A DNA stretch of 64,000 nt from Planctomycetaceae bacterium. Its GTDB lineage: Bacteria; Planctomycetota; Planctomycetia; Pirellulales; Lacipirellulaceae. The DNA lies in assembly GCA_002702655.1 (NCBI GenBank), contig PABB01000067.1, positions 1 to 64,000 on the forward strand, read 5' to 3'. Numbering within the stretch: the stretch's first letter is position 1; each line of letters opens with the position of its first letter. Below, piece after piece: positions 1-7,831 of the stretch. The notes beneath the pieces are model-generated. The model was not told where the DNA came from. It made no database searches and was given only the letters and a program-made list of their open reading frames with translations. Both the position numbers and the translations under genes were made by a program.

Positions 1-142
1 CAGGGGCATGGGTTGTTGAGTCCACACCGCCTGTAAGGCGACCATGCCAGCCGCATCAAGGCCAATTCAATGATCGAAAAGGGTTAACGGCGTAGGGTGC
101 TACCCGCTCTCACCTCTCGCCTCCGACCTCTCGCCACTCGCC

Positions 143-586
143 ATGAACAAAGCCTTCGTACGCGAGCCGGACGATACGGGGCGGGTGTACTGTCCGCGGT
201 GCAAATCGCTGGGGTCGCCCGTGGAGGCGGCGCCGTTGGATCGGTACGTGGCGCCTGCGGCGCGGAACAAGCTGGGGGCGTTCGCCTGGTTCTGCCCGTA
301 CCAGCATTGCGAGGCGGCGTACTTCAATCAGTTCGACGTTGTCGTGACGGTCGACGAGCTGACCGAGCCGGTGTACCCCAAGGATCTCGATGCGCCGCTG
401 TGCGCGTGCTTTGGCTACACGTACGACGACGCGGCGGCGGACGTGGCCGAGGGGCAGCCGACGCGCACTCGAGAGTTGATCGCGCGGACCAAGACACCCG
501 AGGCGCGCTGCCGCGAGTCGGCCCCCAGCGGACAATGTTGCGTCGCCGCGGTGCAGGAACTGTACCTGCGGCTGCGCAATCCATGA
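143..586 (+). CDS. CopZ N-terminal-like iron-sulfur/zinc metallochaperone
   Basis: A 147-residue soluble protein with nine cysteines in the arrangement of the N-terminal domain of CopZ-type copper chaperones, which binds a [2Fe-2S] cluster and a zinc ion. The visible ligands are CxxC at 17/20, C51 and C56, CxC at 87/89 followed by FGYT, then C123 and C132/C133. No C-terminal HMA copper-binding domain is present, so it is a stand-alone version. A role in metal or redox handling is inferred from the family; the partner is unknown. The start follows a run of TCTC-rich sequence without a clear ribosome binding site. It is convergent with the M50 protease gene. Confidence 0.7.
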   Translation: MNKAFVREPDDTGRVYCPRCKSLGSPVEAAPLDRYVAPAARNKLGAFAWFCPYQHCEAAYFNQFDVVVTVDELTEPVYPKDLDAPLCACFGYTYDDAAADVAEGQPTRTRELIARTKTPEARCRESAPSGQCCVAAVQELYLRLRNP

Positions 587-599
587 CGGCGGGCAGCGT

Positions 600-716
600 G
601 GTCAATTCTCTCCGAGAATTGACCAATGCGGTTTGTGATCACGAACCGGCCGCATTCGCGAGTGCGGCGTCAATTCCGTGGGCAATCCGCAATGACCGAT
701 TCTCGGAGAGAATCGG
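600..716. repeat. Inverted doublet of palindromes (family D)
   Basis: Two hairpins in inverted orientation between converging genes. The left one (600-624) is a perfect palindrome with 11-base arms GGTCAATTCTC around TCC. The right one (696-716) has arms CCGATTCTC around GGA, so its loop is the complement of the left loop. The same doublet recurs without a spacer at 12516-12561. It could also act as a two-way terminator, but there is no T-tract. Confidence 0.7.
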
Positions 717-783
717 CCACGCCAGCGACGCGCAGCGACACCCCTCTCTGGCTGACAGCTGACAGCCAATAGCTGACAGCCTG

Positions 784-1908
784 CTACCTCACCCCCAACA
801 ACGGGAAGCAAATCACCGGGATCGCCAGCGAGGCCAGACCGATCGCCCACCGCACGGGGCCCAGCGGCACGCGGTCGTTGGCGGTGCGCGGGTGGTGGAT
901 GCCCATGAAGATCACCAGCACCAGCATCGGGGTCCACATGACCGCGTCGTTGAGGTTGGAGACCACGTAAAAGATGGCCAGCGAGATAAAGATCTTGGCC
1001 ATCGTGTGCGCCCGGCCCAGGAACAGGGCGTAGATCGTGTGCCCGCCGTCGAGCTGGCTGATGGGCAGCATGTTGAGCCCCGTGATCAGCATGCCGACCC
1101 AGCCGGCCATGAAGTACGGGTTGAGCTGCGACAGGGCGACCCACTGGCTGTCGGCCCACGGCTTGCCGGCGTGAGCCCAGTGCATCATCCACTGCGCGGC
1201 CAACGGCAGGTTCAGTTGCATGACGTCGGGGGGCACGGGTTGGCCCAGGTCGAGCCGCGTCACGCCCAGCCACAGGACCGGGAACGCGACCACCAACCCG
1301 GCCAGCGGCCCGGCGATGCCGATGTCGAAAATCTGCCGGCGGTCGGCCCGCATGCCGTCCATACCGATCACGGCGCCCATCGTGCCGATCGCGGTGAATG
1401 GCACCGGAATGCACAGCGGGTAGCTGGCGGGGATGCGATACTTGACCGTCTGCAGAAAGTGCCCCATCTCGTGGGTCAGCAGAATCGCCAGCACGGCGAC
1501 CATGTAGTCGACGCCGCCGGCCCAGTTGGCAGCGATGGTACGGCCGACGTGCGACCAGCTGCTGGCAAACTGCGGGGCGAGCGGCTCCCACCGCGTGCAG
1601 CCGACCCAAAACGTCGACAGACAGGTGGCGATGAACAACGACACCGGCAGCAGGGTCCGTCGCTGCGGGCGGAAATGCAGGTCGGAGACCTGCAACTCGG
1701 GCCGCTCGGCCACGGACGGGTCGTAGTAGGCCTCGCGCTGCAGCGGCGAGAGCCCCGTGCGGGCGCCAGGCGCGGGCGGGGCGGACTTGGCGGGCTCAAC
1801 TGCCCCGCTCGGGCGAGCGGGCCCGGCAGACTGGGCCCCGGCAGACTGGGCAGGGCCAACGGGCTGGGCAGTCGAGGAAGAATCGGGCGTCGGCTGGCTC
1901 ATCCGCAA
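784..1908 (-). CDS. M50 site-2-type intramembrane metalloprotease
   Basis: A 374-residue polytopic membrane protein of the M50 (site-2 protease) family, zinc peptidases that cleave substrates within or next to the membrane. The zinc motif HEMGH is at 146-150, in a hydrophobic segment, and the third-ligand motif LDGGH is at 286-290 within the typical NMLP..QLDGG context. Residues 1-60 are a low-complexity Pro/Ala/Ser tail with short tandem GPAQSAG-like units, probably cytosolic. Met3 (1902) is an equally good start. No PDZ domain is visible. The substrate is unknown. The gene is downstream of the HDOD gene on the same strand, 55 bases away, and may be cotranscribed with it. Confidence 0.85.
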   Translation of the reverse strand: MRMSQPTPDSSSTAQPVGPAQSAGAQSAGPARPSGAVEPAKSAPPAPGARTGLSPLQREAYYDPSVAERPELQVSDLHFRPQRRTLLPVSLFIATCLSTFWVGCTRWEPLAPQFASSWSHVGRTIAANWAGGVDYMVAVLAILLTHEMGHFLQTVKYRIPASYPLCIPVPFTAIGTMGAVIGMDGMRADRRQIFDIGIAGPLAGLVVAFPVLWLGVTRLDLGQPVPPDVMQLNLPLAAQWMMHWAHAGKPWADSQWVALSQLNPYFMAGWVGMLITGLNMLPISQLDGGHTIYALFLGRAHTMAKIFISLAIFYVVSNLNDAVMWTPMLVLVIFMGIHHPRTANDRVPLGPVRWAIGLASLAIPVICFPLLGVR

Positions 1909-1963
1909 ATCATACCGCGCCGCCGCCGGGTGGACAGGGCGAAGCGGTTCCTCTCGCGCCGCC

Positions 1964-3622
1964 CTAGCTGATTTCCAGACTCTTCACGCCGCCGCCGCTT
2001 CGCTGCGAGGCGTTCAGGCACCGCAAGGCCGTTTCCAGCAACGCCAGCGGCGGGAAATTCTTGGCCGGCGTGTGGACCGACGCGACCCCCACCGCGACGC
2101 GACACTTCGGCAGTCGGCCCGCTTTGTGCAGGCCGTCCAACAGATTTTGCACCACCCGCGCCAGTTCATCGGCCAAGCGGACCGCGTCGTGCCGATCGCT
2201 GCCGGACAGCAATACCAGATTGACCGTGGGATCGTCTGTGGGCACCAGCGACGCCTCGTGCTCCTGGCGTTGCCACGCGCGTCGCAGCGCCTGGTCGGCC
2301 GCCAACTGGTCTTCGGGCGACAAGGCCGGCTCCGCTTCCAGCGCCACGGCCAGCAGGCTGAGCGATTGCCGCTCGGCGCGACACGATCCCACAGCCAACG
2401 TCAGCCGCGTCTTGAGCCGCTGATCCGCGACAATCACCGGCGCCAGGGCCGGCGTCGGCGCCTCGGCGAGCGCGGTCGCTTCGGACTCTGCGTCCGCATT
2501 GGCCAGCGCGGCAGCGGCGTCTTTGGTTTCGATTTGCGCCAGAAAGTGATCGATCGCGTCGTGTAATTCGGGAGCCGATTGCAGCGGCGCCGGCGCCTCG
2601 GCGTCGACTGATTGGGCCTCGCCTCCAGCGGCCTCGCACGGCGTCTCGTCGGGCAAGCCAAGGTCGCCTTCGACCAGCGCCGCTTCGGCCACTGCCGACA
2701 TCCGCCGGTGGGCTTCCGCCAACAGCGCCGGGTACTGCTCGGCGTTGGCCAAATGCACCGACAGCACGTCGGCCAGTTGCGTGATCTTGTCTTCCAGCGA
2801 GGCAATCAGCTGGTCGACGGCCGCGCGATCCATGCCAAAGTACAGCCGCCCGGCCTCCAGCAGATCGGACAGCGCGGAAAAACGACGATCGGCCACGATC
2901 TGCGACACCAGCTCGGCCACGTGCAGTACGCGCGAGGTGCCCGCGTGCGGCTCGGCCAGCATCGCCAGCCGGCGAATCGTGCGCGGCTCGGCGATTGCGG
3001 CCACCAGCGGCGCGGGCATGTTCCAGCTGTCCAGCAGTTTGGCGCTCAGCTCGGTGTGGTCGAAGCCCAGCTCCTCCAACTGCACGTGATGCAGGCAATC
3101 CTCGCGGGCGATAATTTCCTTGAGGAAGTTTGCGTAGGGGACGCCCAACTCGCCCAACAGCACCAGGGCTCCAATGTCTTGCAGCAGCCCGGTCAGGAAC
3201 GCCTCGTCGCCCGGTTTGTGAACGACCTGTTCGGAGATCTCGCGGGCCGCCACGGCGCGGGTGAGCGTGTGTCGCCAGTACCAGGCCAGTTCGTCGCGTC
3301 CCGCGGCGGCCAGCAGTTTCTCCGGCAAGCTGAAGCCCAGCACCAGCATCTTCAGCGGCTTGACGCCCAACAGCGCGAGCGCCTGGTTCAAGTCGCTCAC
3401 CTCGCGACTCAGTCCAAACAACGAGCTGTTGACGACCCGCAGCAGTTTGACGGTGAGCGCCGGGTCGCGCTCGATGCACTCTTTTAGCGCGCGGACGTCA
3501 ACGCTGGGGTTCTCGGTCAGCGCGAGCACCTCGACCGCCACCGCGGGCAGCGAGTAGAGGGCTCCAGCGCGGGAGGCGAATTCGTCGAGTTGCGACGGCG
3601 AAGCGGTGGCGACGGCGTCCAT
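1964..3622 (-). CDS. HDOD-domain signalling protein with degenerate C-terminal region
   Basis: A 552-residue soluble protein. Residues about 15-215 form an HDOD domain (YSLPAVAVEVLALTENP; DPALTVKLLRVVNSSLFG; QALALLGVKPLK), a non-catalytic relative of HD phosphohydrolases found in bacterial signalling proteins. The middle is Ala/Glu-rich linker. Residues about 400-545 look like a degenerate nucleotide-cyclase (GGDEF-like) fold: a VNLVLLSG core and a late AVGVAS strand, but no GG(D/E)EF signature, so catalysis is not expected. The GGDEF reading is tentative. Nothing in the neighbourhood identifies an output. Confidence 0.8.
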   Translation of the reverse strand: MDAVATASPSQLDEFASRAGALYSLPAVAVEVLALTENPSVDVRALKECIERDPALTVKLLRVVNSSLFGLSREVSDLNQALALLGVKPLKMLVLGFSLPEKLLAAAGRDELAWYWRHTLTRAVAAREISEQVVHKPGDEAFLTGLLQDIGALVLLGELGVPYANFLKEIIAREDCLHHVQLEELGFDHTELSAKLLDSWNMPAPLVAAIAEPRTIRRLAMLAEPHAGTSRVLHVAELVSQIVADRRFSALSDLLEAGRLYFGMDRAAVDQLIASLEDKITQLADVLSVHLANAEQYPALLAEAHRRMSAVAEAALVEGDLGLPDETPCEAAGGEAQSVDAEAPAPLQSAPELHDAIDHFLAQIETKDAAAALANADAESEATALAEAPTPALAPVIVADQRLKTRLTLAVGSCRAERQSLSLLAVALEAEPALSPEDQLAADQALRRAWQRQEHEASLVPTDDPTVNLVLLSGSDRHDAVRLADELARVVQNLLDGLHKAGRLPKCRVAVGVASVHTPAKNFPPLALLETALRCLNASQRSGGGVKSLEIS

Positions 3623-3786
3623 GGCAATGCAGGCGGGGTCGAGCGGAAGGCAGGTTGGCGCCAGCGGAACGCCGAGCGTGGGATACTAACAACCTAGCTT
3701 GCGGACGCCCGTCGCGCCGGGCGGCGCGGCCGGCATATCCGGCGCAATCGGCGCGGGCAAATATTGATTTCGGGGCAGGTTTCAGT

Positions 3787-3864
<78 letters not shown>

Positions 3865-3954
3865 CAAACGGCGCGGAACGGGTTGCTCTGGGGCGAACGC
3901 GAGCACGGGCATACAATGTGTTGCCTCGAAAAGCGTCTGTTCACGGAGGAACCC

Positions 3955-5313
3955 ATGCGCCCACGGATACTGGCTCGATTCGGCTGCCGTCTGGCCGCCG
4001 TGCTGCTCGCCGCAGTGGCGCCGACAACGGCCCGCGCCGAACCGGCCGCCGTGCAGCCCGCCACGTACGCCGCCCCGGCGCCGGATGCCGAGGCTCAGCA
4101 CGAAGCGACTGCCAAGCAAGTGCGACTGGTCAAGCAGCTAATCGCCACGCGACGCACCGATCCCACGCTGCCGGCCCAGTTGGTGCAACTGACGGCGGAC
4201 CTGCCCGCTGCGGACGGCGTGGCGTGTTTCGAGCACCTGGCGGAAATGCATGCCCAGGCTGGCGACTACAACGCAGCGGCCGACGTGCGACGTTCGCTGG
4301 TCGACCGCTGGCCCGATCAGCCGGCGGCGCTGGCCGCGACCCGCTGGCTGATTGCGCTGTACGGCAGCAGCGAGGTCGCCTGGGCAAAGCGCACCAAGCG
4401 GGTCGTCCCCCGCGGGCTGAAGCCGGTGGAGGATCCCCAGGCGTCGCCGCCGGAAGCCTCGACCGAGTTCGCGCAATACGCCGTGCTGGCCGGCGATCTG
4501 GCTGTGCAGAAACATCCGTCGTGGAACGACGACCCGCCGCTGCTGATGGCGCGCTCGGCCGCGGCGCGGCGCGTGCGCGGCGGCGACGCGGCGCTGGCGC
4601 GGTTGCGGCGACTGCGCGGCCTGCCGCCGGGCGACCCCTGGGGCGATGCGGCGCGGATGGAGTCGTGGCTGCAGGAGCTGCGCAGCGAAGCGCCGCCCAA
4701 GGGGCTGGTCGCCTGCCCGCTCACTGGGGCGCCCGTGCTCGATGGCCAGCTCGCCGACGACTGCTGGCAATCGGCGGCGCGGATCGCTCTCACCCCGGGC
4801 GGGACAAATCCATCGCCGACGACGGCCCGCTCTGCCCCGGCGACCGAAGTGCTGCTGGCGCGCGATGCGGAGTATCTGTATCTTGCCGTGCGCGCGGCCA
4901 AGGCGGTCCCGCAAGCTCCGGTTGTGCAGATGCAAGGCGTCGACGGCCGGCGCGACTACGACACGGCCGAGCGACGCGGCGACCACGTGCAGGTGCGACT
5001 CGATTTGGATCGCGACTACGCGACGTGGTTCGAATGGGTGATCGACGCCCGCGGCCACACGGCCGACAGCGCGTGGACCGATGCGGCGTGGAACCCCGAA
5101 TGGTTCGTGGCCGCAAGCGACGATGCCCAGCAGTGGCGGGCCGAAGCGGCCATCCCCTGGACGTCGCTGGGCGCCGCGGCGCCAGCCACGGGCGAAGCGT
5201 GGGCGGTGGCCGTCGAGCGCCGCATTCGCCCTGGCGCCAAACCCCTGGCGGCTTTCACAGCGGCCAACGATCCGCCCACGCCCGCGGCCTTCGGGATTCT
5301 GCGGTTCCAGTAG
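3955..5313 (+). CDS. Exported protein with C-terminal CBM9/DOMON-like domain
   Basis: Start chosen at 3955 because GGAGG lies six bases upstream and the product begins with a signal peptide (MRPRILARFGCRLAAVLLAA, cleavage near ARA-EP). The 452-residue product has an N-terminal alpha-helical, TPR-like half (to about residue 250) and a C-terminal beta-rich domain (about 255-452) resembling carbohydrate-binding module family 9: TGAPVLDGQLADDCW, then AEYLYLAVRA and AAIPWTSLG. Such domains bind sugars or haem-like ligands at the cell surface; the ligand here is unknown. It precedes the BlaI operon on the same strand, 136 bases away, probably as a separate unit. Confidence 0.7.
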   Translation: MRPRILARFGCRLAAVLLAAVAPTTARAEPAAVQPATYAAPAPDAEAQHEATAKQVRLVKQLIATRRTDPTLPAQLVQLTADLPAADGVACFEHLAEMHAQAGDYNAAADVRRSLVDRWPDQPAALAATRWLIALYGSSEVAWAKRTKRVVPRGLKPVEDPQASPPEASTEFAQYAVLAGDLAVQKHPSWNDDPPLLMARSAAARRVRGGDAALARLRRLRGLPPGDPWGDAARMESWLQELRSEAPPKGLVACPLTGAPVLDGQLADDCWQSAARIALTPGGTNPSPTTARSAPATEVLLARDAEYLYLAVRAAKAVPQAPVVQMQGVDGRRDYDTAERRGDHVQVRLDLDRDYATWFEWVIDARGHTADSAWTDAAWNPEWFVAASDDAQQWRAEAAIPWTSLGAAAPATGEAWAVAVERRIRPGAKPLAAFTAANDPPTPAAFGILRFQ

Positions 5314-5365
5314 CTCGCCGGGCCAGTTTCCATATTCTGCGAGATTTCTGTTGACCGCGATAACT

Positions 5366-5383
5366 CTAATTCTCTAGAATTAG
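5366..5383. promoter_or_regulatory. Palindrome upstream of blaI, candidate operator
   Basis: CTAATTCTCTAGAATTAG is a perfect 8-base inverted repeat around CT, 66 bases before the blaI start and in an A/T-rich patch of otherwise GC-rich DNA. BlaI/MecI dimers bind palindromes in their own promoters, so this is the best candidate operator. The sequence differs from the known TACA/TGTA-type mec/bla operator, so the assignment is inference. Confidence 0.4.
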
Positions 5384-5449
5384 CGCCGTCGCGGAATACC
5401 GAGCCACTTCCGTCGCGGCCGTCCACTCATCCCCCCACGGGAGCTCCCT

Positions 5450-5848
5450 ATGCCCCGCCCGCCTAGCGATCAACCGACCGACGGCGAACTGGAAATCCTG
5501 CACGTGCTGTGGGACGCCGGCCCGTCGTCGCTCAGCAGCATCTGCGAAACGCTCCGCCAACGCCGCGAGGTGGCCACCACGACCGTGGCCACCATGCTGC
5601 GGCTGATGTCCGACAAACGGCTGGTCAAACGCACCGGCAGCGGCCGCGGCGCCACCTGGGCCGCCGTCCCGTCGCGCGAAAAGACCGAGCGCCGCATCGT
5701 GGCCCGACTGGTCGATCGCGTGTTCGACGGCGCCGCCGATCGGCTGGTTGCTCATCTGGTCGAGGGCGGCTCGCTCAGCGATCGGCAATTGGCCGAGTTG
5801 CAGTCGCTGCTGAAAGCCGGCAGCCCGGCGAAGCGGCAGAAGAAATGA
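5450..5848 (+). CDS. BlaI/MecI/CopY-family transcriptional repressor
   Basis: A 132-residue winged-helix repressor. The N-terminal DNA-binding domain shows the family pattern DGELEILHVLWDAGPSS ... TTVATMLRLMSDKRLVKR; the C-terminal helices (75-125) provide the dimer interface. It is followed on the same strand by an M56 peptidase, the standard pairing in which a membrane metalloprotease senses a signal and inactivates the repressor. GGGAG precedes the ATG. In planctomycetes such pairs are common and not necessarily linked to beta-lactams; no beta-lactamase or penicillin-binding protein gene is in the window. Confidence 0.9.
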   Translation: MPRPPSDQPTDGELEILHVLWDAGPSSLSSICETLRQRREVATTTVATMLRLMSDKRLVKRTGSGRGATWAAVPSREKTERRIVARLVDRVFDGAADRLVAHLVEGGSLSDRQLAELQSLLKAGSPAKRQKK

Positions 5849-5866
5849 CGCATGTAGTTCTGATTG

Positions 5867-6034
5867 GAACCACGACGACACGACGAGCACAACGAGGAGA
5901 TTCCGTTGGGGTGGCTGGGGATGATCGCAGCGAACCCCAGTGATCTCACGCATTTGTTGGACATTTCTGGGGGCTTCGCTTCGCTCCGTCCCCAGCCACC
6001 CGGCTACGTCGTGTCCGTCGTGGCGTTGTGGTTC
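5867..6034. repeat. Outer inverted repeat (family O) enclosing a family C element
   Basis: About 31-base imperfect arms, 5867-5897 and 6004-6034, built on GAACCACGACGACACGACG and its complement. They enclose a complete family C doublet, which suggests one repeat inserted into another. The element fills the gap between blaI and the M56 gene. Confidence 0.65.
5909..6001. repeat. Inverted hairpin doublet (family C)
   Basis: Left half 5909-5940 starts GGGTGGCTGGGG and ends CCCCAG; right half 5967-6001 starts CTGGGGGC and ends CCCCAGCCACCC. Other copies are at 12244-12335, 12869-12960 and 33711-33788; those three lie inside genes. Confidence 0.75.
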
Positions 6035-6100
6035 ATTCCTTTGCTGCACACCGACATTGGCCCCGCCCTCACCATCATTTTGTTGCCGAGGCGATCGACC

Positions 6101-7822
6101 ATGAACTCCCTCCTCTTCCACGAACCTGCCTGGCGGCTACTGGGTTGGGCAATGCTGCACTTCTTGTGGATCGGCGCGGGCGTGGCGCTGGCGGGCGCCA
6201 TGCTGCGGATCGCCTGCCGGCGGGCGACCGCGGGAGTCCGCTACGCGGCGTCGCTCGCCGCGCTGACGGCGCTGGTCGCCGCCGCAGCGAGCGTGGGCGT
6301 GTGGGCGGCGTACCACGCGCCGGCGACTGTGGTGAGCGAGAAGCCGGTTGCTGACGCGGCGCCGGTCGCCGCGGCCGCACCGGGTGCGTTTGAGTTGAAG
6401 GGTTCCGCGTACGACGTCGCCCCGTCCGCCGCGCTTCGCGGCGTCGGCGACGACGCCCCTCCAGAATTGGCCGCAGCGCCCACGCCATCGGGCGAGCCCG
6501 CGCTGGTCGGAACCCCCGCGCCCGTGGCCGAGGGCATCCTCGCGGACGCCGCCAACAGCAACGGTGCGCCGGTGGCGATACTGGACGAGATCGCGGCGGG
6601 GCTCGATGCGGTAGCTCCGTACCTGCCCTGGTTGTGGCTCGCGGGCGCCGCGGCGACGTTCTTGTGGCTGGCCACCGGGCTGACCGGCGCCCGGCGGTTG
6701 CGCCGTACCTGTCGCCCCATCGTCGACGGGCCGATCGCCGCGCTGGGGCGCGAACTGCAGACCGCGCTGGGCGTGACCCGCCGCGTCACGATTGCACTGT
6801 CCGATCACGTCGTTCAACCGGTGCTGGTGGGCATTGTGCGTCCGCTGGTACTGCTCCCCGCCGCGGCCGCCAGCGGTTGGCAGCTGGAGCAGTTGGAGCT
6901 GGCCCTGGCGCACGAGCTGGCCCACGTGCGCCGCTGGGACAACGCCGTGAACCTGCTGCAACGCGTGATCGAGGCCGTGCTGTGGTTCCACCCGGCCGTG
7001 TGGCTGCTCAGTCGGCAGGTCCGCCGCGACCGCGAGGCCTGTTGCGACGCCGCGGTGGTGCGGCTGACCGGCCGCGCCGAAGCGTACGCCGACCTGCTGG
7101 TGCAGATCGCCGCGTCGTTGTCGCGCCGCCAACCCGCCGCGCTGGCGGCCGCCTCGGCGCTGGGGAGTCACCCGCTCGCCACGCGCATCCGGCGGATCCT
7201 GAACATCGAGGACGAAGCGATGAAAGTCTCCCGGAGCACGATCGGCATCGTCGCCGCGGCGCTGATCGCGGCGATCGCCCTGGCCCTGCCGCTGCCGGGC
7301 GCTATGCAGTCAGCCGACGCGAACCAGGACGATGGCGCGACGCTTGCCGACAAGGACAACGACAGCGAAGACAACGCCGATGACCACCTGTTGGCACCGG
7401 CCGATGGTGACGAGACATCACAACTGACGGAGGTCATTGACGATCTCCGCCAGCGCATCGCCGCCGAGGAAGCAAAGCTGCAACAGCTGATCACCGACGA
7501 AGACGCGGCATGGGACAATGCCGTTGCCGCTGCCCTGCAGCGCGACCCGATGATCGCCAACTACGAGCAGCAAATTGCCGAGATCAACGCGATGCTGAAG
7601 CAACGGCAAGCAATCGACCCGCGCCAAGACTCGCCGCAGCTGCACCGCATGCGGCAGTCCCGGGCCGAAGTGGACGAGATGATGCAGCAGTACCGCGCCA
7701 GGGCGGAACGGGAGCTGCGCGAACAGTTGACCTCCGGCAACGAGCCCAACGACGCTCTGCAACAACAACTCCTCGGCTACCGCGCCCGCCGCGAGCTGTT
7801 GCAGGCGGAGCTGAAACAGTAG
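6101..7822 (+). CDS. M56-family (BlaR1-like) membrane metallopeptidase, ending at an in-frame TAG
   Basis: 573 residues from ATG 6101; the frame is open upstream, but that part is the repeat, and the family begins at the first membrane helix (WAMLHFLWIGAGVALAGAM). The zinc site HELAH is at 271-275 and the downstream ligand is in RREACCD (about 311-315). Membrane segments lie near 15-35, 48-70, 175-195 and 380-400. After the last helix comes a charged coiled coil (about 430-573). Family role: signal-responsive protease acting on the BlaI repressor encoded just upstream. The TAG stop at 7820-7822 interrupts a coiled coil that continues in the same frame, so this is probably the N-terminal part of a longer protein. 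Confidence 0.85.
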   Translation: MNSLLFHEPAWRLLGWAMLHFLWIGAGVALAGAMLRIACRRATAGVRYAASLAALTALVAAAASVGVWAAYHAPATVVSEKPVADAAPVAAAAPGAFELKGSAYDVAPSAALRGVGDDAPPELAAAPTPSGEPALVGTPAPVAEGILADAANSNGAPVAILDEIAAGLDAVAPYLPWLWLAGAAATFLWLATGLTGARRLRRTCRPIVDGPIAALGRELQTALGVTRRVTIALSDHVVQPVLVGIVRPLVLLPAAAASGWQLEQLELALAHELAHVRRWDNAVNLLQRVIEAVLWFHPAVWLLSRQVRRDREACCDAAVVRLTGRAEAYADLLVQIAASLSRRQPAALAAASALGSHPLATRIRRILNIEDEAMKVSRSTIGIVAAALIAAIALALPLPGAMQSADANQDDGATLADKDNDSEDNADDHLLAPADGDETSQLTEVIDDLRQRIAAEEAKLQQLITDEDAAWDNAVAAALQRDPMIANYEQQIAEINAMLKQRQAIDPRQDSPQLHRMRQSRAEVDEMMQQYRARAERELREQLTSGNEPNDALQQQLLGYRARRELLQAELKQ

Positions 7823-7831
7823 CGAGCGGAG

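Noticed and set aside
97-762. Long plus-strand frame of 221 codons overlapping the metallochaperone gene
   Set aside because: It is Arg/Ala-rich, has no recognisable motif and runs through the family D repeat; the 147-residue frame in another phase has all the conserved cysteines.
892-1971. 359-codon frame opposite the M50 protease gene
   Set aside because: Antisense frames stay open in high-GC genes; its product (VDAHEDHQHQHRGPHD-like) is typical shadow composition, while the minus strand encodes clear protease motifs.
5867-6034. Inverted repeats considered as ends of an insertion sequence
   Set aside because: Nothing between the arms encodes a transposase; the arms enclose at most about 100 bases, which is the size of REPIN-type units or small MITEs.
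7817-7825. TAG at the end of the M56 gene considered as pyrrolysine or programmed readthrough
   Set aside because: No pyl genes or readthrough signal seen; a point mutation or sequencing error is simpler.
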